A stretch of DNA of 8,841 nt from Fidelibacterota bacterium TCS52 (lineage in GTDB: Bacteria; Fidelibacterota; Fidelibacteria; Fidelibacterales; Fidelibacteraceae): positions 1-8,841 of the forward strand of contig LSCC01000061.1 in assembly GCA_001577215.1 (NCBI GenBank), read 5' to 3'. Both the position numbers and the translations under genes were made by a program. How positions within the stretch are numbered: the first letter of the stretch is position 1; each line of letters opens with the position of its first letter. Shown one piece after another: positions 5,800 through 8,841 of this stretch. The notes below the pieces were generated by a model, which was not told the origin of the DNA, searched no databases, and saw only the letters and a program-made list of their open reading frames with translations.

Positions 5800-7098
5800 T
5801 TATAAGAATACATATTTCAAAATAAATAAAACAGCTATTATGTAAGATAGTATTGAAACCTTTTTACCCTTTCCAGCTAATAATTTTAGAATTACGAAAG
5901 CTATCATTCCGAATGCGATTCCTTCTGCAATGCTGTATGCTAAAGGCATGATAATAATTGTTAAAAACGCTGGAATAGCCTCTGTGTAATCCGTTAGATT
6001 AATTTTTTTGATTGGACTCATCATAAAGAGTCCCACTAAGATCAAAGCCGGTGCTGTTGCAGCGTTTGGAACCATTGTAAATAATGGTGCCATCAATAAT
6101 GCTATTGCAAACACAACAGCTGTTGAAAGAGCAGTCAATCCAGTTCTACCACCAGCTGCCACTCCGGAAGCACTTTCTGCATAAGTTGTAACTGTTGAAG
6201 TTCCGAGCATTGCACCGACGGTTGTTCCTATCGCATCAGCAAATAATGCCTTTTTGATTCCGGGTAAATTTCCATTTTTATCAATAAAACCAGCCTTTGT
6301 TAAGACACCGATCAAAGTTCCTGCAGTATCAAATAGATCCATGAATAGGAAAGTAAATAATACGATCAACATGTCAAATGAAAAAATATTAGAAAAATCA
6401 AATTGTAAAAATATAGGAGATATAGAAGGAGGGATGCTAATAATTTGAAAATTTTCCGGTAAATGAGTTACACCAAGCGGAATTCCCAATAGTGTAGAAA
6501 AAACAATTCCAATAATTAAAGCACCTTTGATATTTTTTATAAGAAAAAAACCGGTAACAATTAAACCAATAACTGCTACAATAATGGGTTTGGCAGAAAT
6601 ATTTCCCAATGTAACTAATGTTGTAGAATTAGATGTGATAATTTCAGCATTTTGCAAACCGATAAATGCGATAAGTAATCCGATACCAACAGAAACAGCT
6701 TTTTTTAGATTGAATGGAATACTATTAATGATCGCCGTTCTAATATTAAAAAAAGTGAGTATAAGAAAAATTATTCCTTCAATAAAAACTGCTGTTAAAG
6801 CAAATTGCCAAGAATACCCCATCTGTTTTACAACCGTAAAAGCGAAAAATGCATTCAATCCCATTCCAGGAGCTAATGCAAAGGGTCTATTCGCATAAAA
6901 TGCCATTACCAATGTTGCGAATATTGCAGATAATATTGTTGCTGTAAAAACTGCACCTTTGTCCATTCCGGAAATTGCTAATATCTGTGGATTTACAATA
7001 AGAATATATCCCATTGTTGCAAATGTAGTTATGCCAGCAATAATTTCTGTTTTTACATTTGTTTGGAATTTGTCGAGTTTAAATAATTTGTGCAACAT
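5800..7098 (-). CDS. NCS2 family (AzgA-like) guanine/hypoxanthine/adenine permease
   Basis: A 432-residue inner-membrane proton-coupled nucleobase transporter of the AzgA/PbuG branch, which imports purines such as adenine, guanine and hypoxanthine for salvage. The N-terminus has the branch signature (EIIAGITTFATMGYI at 18-32, VNPQIL at 35-40). ALAPGMGLNAFFAFTVV at 74-90 covers the TM3 half-helix region. FDTAGTLIGVL at 256-266 holds the conserved Asp of the substrate site, and ADAIGTTVGAMLGTSTVTTY (287-306), followed by ESASGVAAGGRTG (308-320), covers the TM10 region. About 14 hydrophobic segments and a length near the family norm (430-460) indicate an intact protein. AAGGAAAATT before the ATG provides a Shine-Dalgarno and lies within the 12-nt gap after the DUF1460 gene, so the two are very probably co-transcribed. 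Which purines it carries cannot be read from sequence. Confidence 0.93.
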   Translation of the reverse strand: MLHKLFKLDKFQTNVKTEIIAGITTFATMGYILIVNPQILAISGMDKGAVFTATILSAIFATLVMAFYANRPFALAPGMGLNAFFAFTVVKQMGYSWQFALTAVFIEGIIFLILTFFNIRTAIINSIPFNLKKAVSVGIGLLIAFIGLQNAEIITSNSTTLVTLGNISAKPIIVAVIGLIVTGFFLIKNIKGALIIGIVFSTLLGIPLGVTHLPENFQIISIPPSISPIFLQFDFSNIFSFDMLIVLFTFLFMDLFDTAGTLIGVLTKAGFIDKNGNLPGIKKALFADAIGTTVGAMLGTSTVTTYAESASGVAAGGRTGLTALSTAVVFAIALLMAPLFTMVPNAATAPALILVGLFMMSPIKKINLTDYTEAIPAFLTIIIMPLAYSIAEGIAFGMIAFVILKLLAGKGKKVSILSYIIAVLFILKYVFL

Positions 7099-7110
7099 AA
7101 TTTTCCTTTT

Positions 7111-8205
7111 TTATTTTTTTAAATTTTGTAAAGGATCGGTATTTAATCTTAAAAACTTTAATCCATAAAAATATGTTTTTTTTCTCTGTTTCTTTTTTGG
7201 TTTAAATATGTGTTTTCTAATAATACTATTTTTTAATTTATCATTATACTTTAGTATTTTTTTATTTTCTTTAACAATTTTTGCATTTCTTTCTCTTTTT
7301 TTAATATTTGATTGTAACCCATTATTTACATAGTTCATTAATGGTTGTATTTTTACTTTGGGTGGAGTAGAATGAAGTAAATATGGTTTACCATTTTTAT
7401 CAAGAATTATCATTCCAAAATGTCCAACCCATTTTCCATTATCTTTTTCTCTGCCTCGAACAATTTGAACAAGATCGCCGGTTTGAAAAGAATTTTTTAT
7501 AGAATCCATTTTTTTTGCTGGAATATAACTCCATGCTATTGAATCAACGAGAATATTGGTATCTAAATTCCATTTATTAAAAAATCTTTTTTTATTATAA
7601 ATTGTTTTATTGGTTTTTATTGACATGCCTCCCAGAGAATCGGTAATATCTGTTACAAGCCAAGCGTTATTTGGATTCCAATCCATATTTGCATAATGAT
7701 TTCTAGTTACGAGTGAAATATTTCCATTTTTATAACGAATTCTCTGTAGAATTTTAAAAAATGAGTTCCAATCATGAGCAAGTGCCATTGCTAAAGTATG
7801 TTCCACAAAAACAACACAGTCGCTTTTTTCTAAACAATATAGCGGCTGTGTATCATAAATACTATAAGGAAATTCACCAAGAAGGTACAATTCATATGGC
7901 TGACCAATGTTTTTCAATCCAAGATGTTTCACACGGGAATGTAGATTCGGTTGATATTTTGATAAATATCTTAAATAAATATCTACTTCTTTTTCTGAAA
8001 AAGTGTAAAGTTTTCTTCGTTTTAATTTTTGCAATTTATTATATGAGATTTCGATAGAATCAGCAATATTTTGTTCTCTTGTGTTAAGTGTATTTTTAGT
8101 AAGTTCGTGTGTAGAACAACCTGTAATAATAATATAAATTAAAAGTAAAACGAAACTTATAATTTTGGTATTTGTTTTTTTTTGTAGTTTGCTTTTTTTG
8201 TTCAT
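7111..8205 (-). CDS. DUF1460 (N-acetylmuramoyl-L-alanine amidase-like) lipoprotein with a basic C-terminal insert
   Basis: A 364-residue lipoprotein. The lipobox ITGC (27-30) follows a basic N-terminus and a hydrophobic core (15-27), so lipid attachment at Cys30 and export to the envelope are likely. The DUF1460 domain, an NlpC/P60-like cysteine-hydrolase fold thought to act on peptidoglycan, spans about 65-360. The probable nucleophile is Cys130 in LEKSDCVVFVE (125-135) and the probable catalytic His is His262 in VGHFGMI (260-266). Further family segments are RNHYANMDW (168-176), WLVTDIT (182-188), TGDLVQIV (242-249) and LLHSTPP (276-282). Residues 302-343 hold 20 Lys/Arg in 42, an apparent insertion before a final strand (FYGLKFLRLNTDPL, 346-359). 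The start has no Shine-Dalgarno (upstream is almost pure A/T), but the signal peptide begins at this ATG. It follows the methionine aminopeptidase gene by 45 nt and precedes the permease by 12 nt. Confidence 0.85.
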   Translation of the reverse strand: MNKKSKLQKKTNTKIISFVLLLIYIIITGCSTHELTKNTLNTREQNIADSIEISYNKLQKLKRRKLYTFSEKEVDIYLRYLSKYQPNLHSRVKHLGLKNIGQPYELYLLGEFPYSIYDTQPLYCLEKSDCVVFVEHTLAMALAHDWNSFFKILQRIRYKNGNISLVTRNHYANMDWNPNNAWLVTDITDSLGGMSIKTNKTIYNKKRFFNKWNLDTNILVDSIAWSYIPAKKMDSIKNSFQTGDLVQIVRGREKDNGKWVGHFGMIILDKNGKPYLLHSTPPKVKIQPLMNYVNNGLQSNIKKRERNAKIVKENKKILKYNDKLKNSIIRKHIFKPKKKQRKKTYFYGLKFLRLNTDPLQNLKK

Positions 8206-8250
8206 TATTAATATTAGATTATTTTTTACTATTTAACAAAAACAAATCAC

Positions 8251-8841
8251 TTACACTTTTGTAAGAATTTCAGCTCCTTTATCAGTTACTAAAATTGTAT
8301 GTTCAAATTGAGCACTTAATTCCCCATCAGTAGTTGTAACAGTCCATCCGTCAACAGAAGATGTATTTACTTCATAAGAACCTAAATTGATCATTGGTTC
8401 AATAGTGAATATCGTTCCCCGTTTCAATCGTATTCTGTTTGTTCGAGAATTATAATGGAAAACATGGGGATCTTCATGAAAAGCTTTTCCTATTCCGTGT
8501 CCACCATAATCTCTAACAATTGAATATCCGAATTTACTAATATATTTTTCAATTGTCTTACCAACTTTATATAAATATTCTCCGGTTTTTATGGCATCAA
8601 TTCCTCTATACATTGCTTTTTCCGTTCGTCTAACTAATTTTTTCGTTTTTTCGTCAACATTTCCGATCAAAAAAGTACGGGATGTATCGCCGTGAAAACC
8701 ATTTAAGATTACAGTTACATCGATATTTACAATATCACCATCTTTTAAAATATCTTTTTCTGAAGGAATACCATGACATACAACATTATTTATTGAAGTG
8801 CAAATACTTTTTGGGAATCCGTTATAATTTAATGGGGCAGA
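8251..8841 (-). CDS. map: Type I methionine aminopeptidase, N-terminus missing at the window edge
   Basis: The reading frame is open to the right edge: 196 C-terminal residues are visible. The enzyme removes the initiator Met from nascent proteins in the cytosol. Numbering from the edge, all five metal ligands are present: Asp41 (VNIDVTV), Asp52 (FHGDTSRTF), His115 (GGHGIG), Glu148 (FTIEPM) and Glu180 (QFEHTI), plus His23 (VVCHGIP), equivalent to E. coli His79. The spacings (18, 11, 63, 33, 32) match E. coli MetAP nearly exactly, which puts residue 1 near E. coli residue 57; about 55 residues are off the edge. A TTG codon ending at 8670 is internal, since conserved active-site sequence continues upstream of it. 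Length and ligand set indicate an ordinary housekeeping type I enzyme. The neighbours are a DUF1460 lipoprotein and a purine permease rather than the ribosomal-protein/secY cluster where map is often found. Confidence 0.95.
   Translation of the reverse strand, partial: SAPLNYNGFPKSICTSINNVVCHGIPSEKDILKDGDIVNIDVTVILNGFHGDTSRTFLIGNVDEKTKKLVRRTEKAMYRGIDAIKTGEYLYKVGKTIEKYISKFGYSIVRDYGGHGIGKAFHEDPHVFHYNSRTNRIRLKRGTIFTIEPMINLGSYEVNTSSVDGWTVTTTDGELSAQFEHTILVTDKGAEILTKV

Noticed and set aside
6527..6898. 123-codon plus-strand reading frame opposite the purine permease gene
   Set aside because: It is antisense to a conserved gene; the hydrophobic look is a mirror of the codons of the permease. No Shine-Dalgarno or family motif.
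8668..8670. TTG as a start of the methionine aminopeptidase
   Set aside because: Conserved residues including two metal ligands and the substrate-binding His lie upstream in the same frame, so the gene continues to the window edge.
1..8841. CRISPR array, transposase, integrase, toxin-antitoxin or defence genes, tRNA or rRNA
   Set aside because: None seen on either strand; almost all of the window is covered by metabolic, transport and envelope genes and the spacers are too short.

Overview
The window is strongly AT-rich (roughly 30% G+C by eye) and every supported gene lies on the minus strand, so transcription runs from base 8841 towards base 1. It suggests a Gram-negative bacterium: there is a beta-barrel outer-membrane protein of the Omp85/surface-antigen type, a lipoprotein with a type II signal peptide, and polyprenyl-phosphate glycosylation genes. 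The protein flavour (a DUF1460 lipoprotein, a BamA/TamA-like barrel with little upstream of it, a GT2 enzyme fused to a WbaP-like protein) points to the Bacteroidota/Ignavibacteriota/Calditrichota side of bacteria. That placement is an inference; no rRNA or other marker settles it.

In transcription order, the first group is a type I methionine aminopeptidase (cut by the right edge), a DUF1460 amidase-like lipoprotein, and an AzgA-type NCS2 purine permease. Gaps of 45 and 12 nt make it a plausible operon. Then come two free-standing membrane transporters: a putative manganese/heavy-metal exporter of the ArsP_2 (DUF2899) family, preceded by a strong Shine-Dalgarno sequence, and an MFS permease resembling the fosmidomycin-resistance branch. 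The spacers around them (138, 106 and 220 nt) hold AT-rich inverted repeats, a short TAAAC direct repeat and a G+C-richer stretch that may be a decayed dispersed repeat.

The last group is tightly packed (gaps of 9 and 16 nt): a dolichol/polyprenyl-phosphate mannose synthase-like GT2 enzyme, a 678-residue fusion of a GT2 glycosyltransferase to a WbaP/WcaJ-like membrane protein, and the start of an outer-membrane beta-barrel protein cut by the left edge. The three probably serve cell-envelope glycoconjugates, with the polyprenyl-phosphate sugar synthase and the fused transferase acting at the inner membrane.

The most unusual item is the fusion protein. Its C-terminal sugar-phosphate transferase domain keeps the family frame (membrane helix, PGVTGL segment, C-terminal helix) but appears to have lost the catalytic Asp-Glu pair, the Pro-Arg-Pro motif and about 30 residues of the cytosolic active-site region, so it may be a pseudo-enzyme anchoring an active GT2 domain. 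No mobile element, CRISPR array, RNA gene or recognisable defence system was seen.
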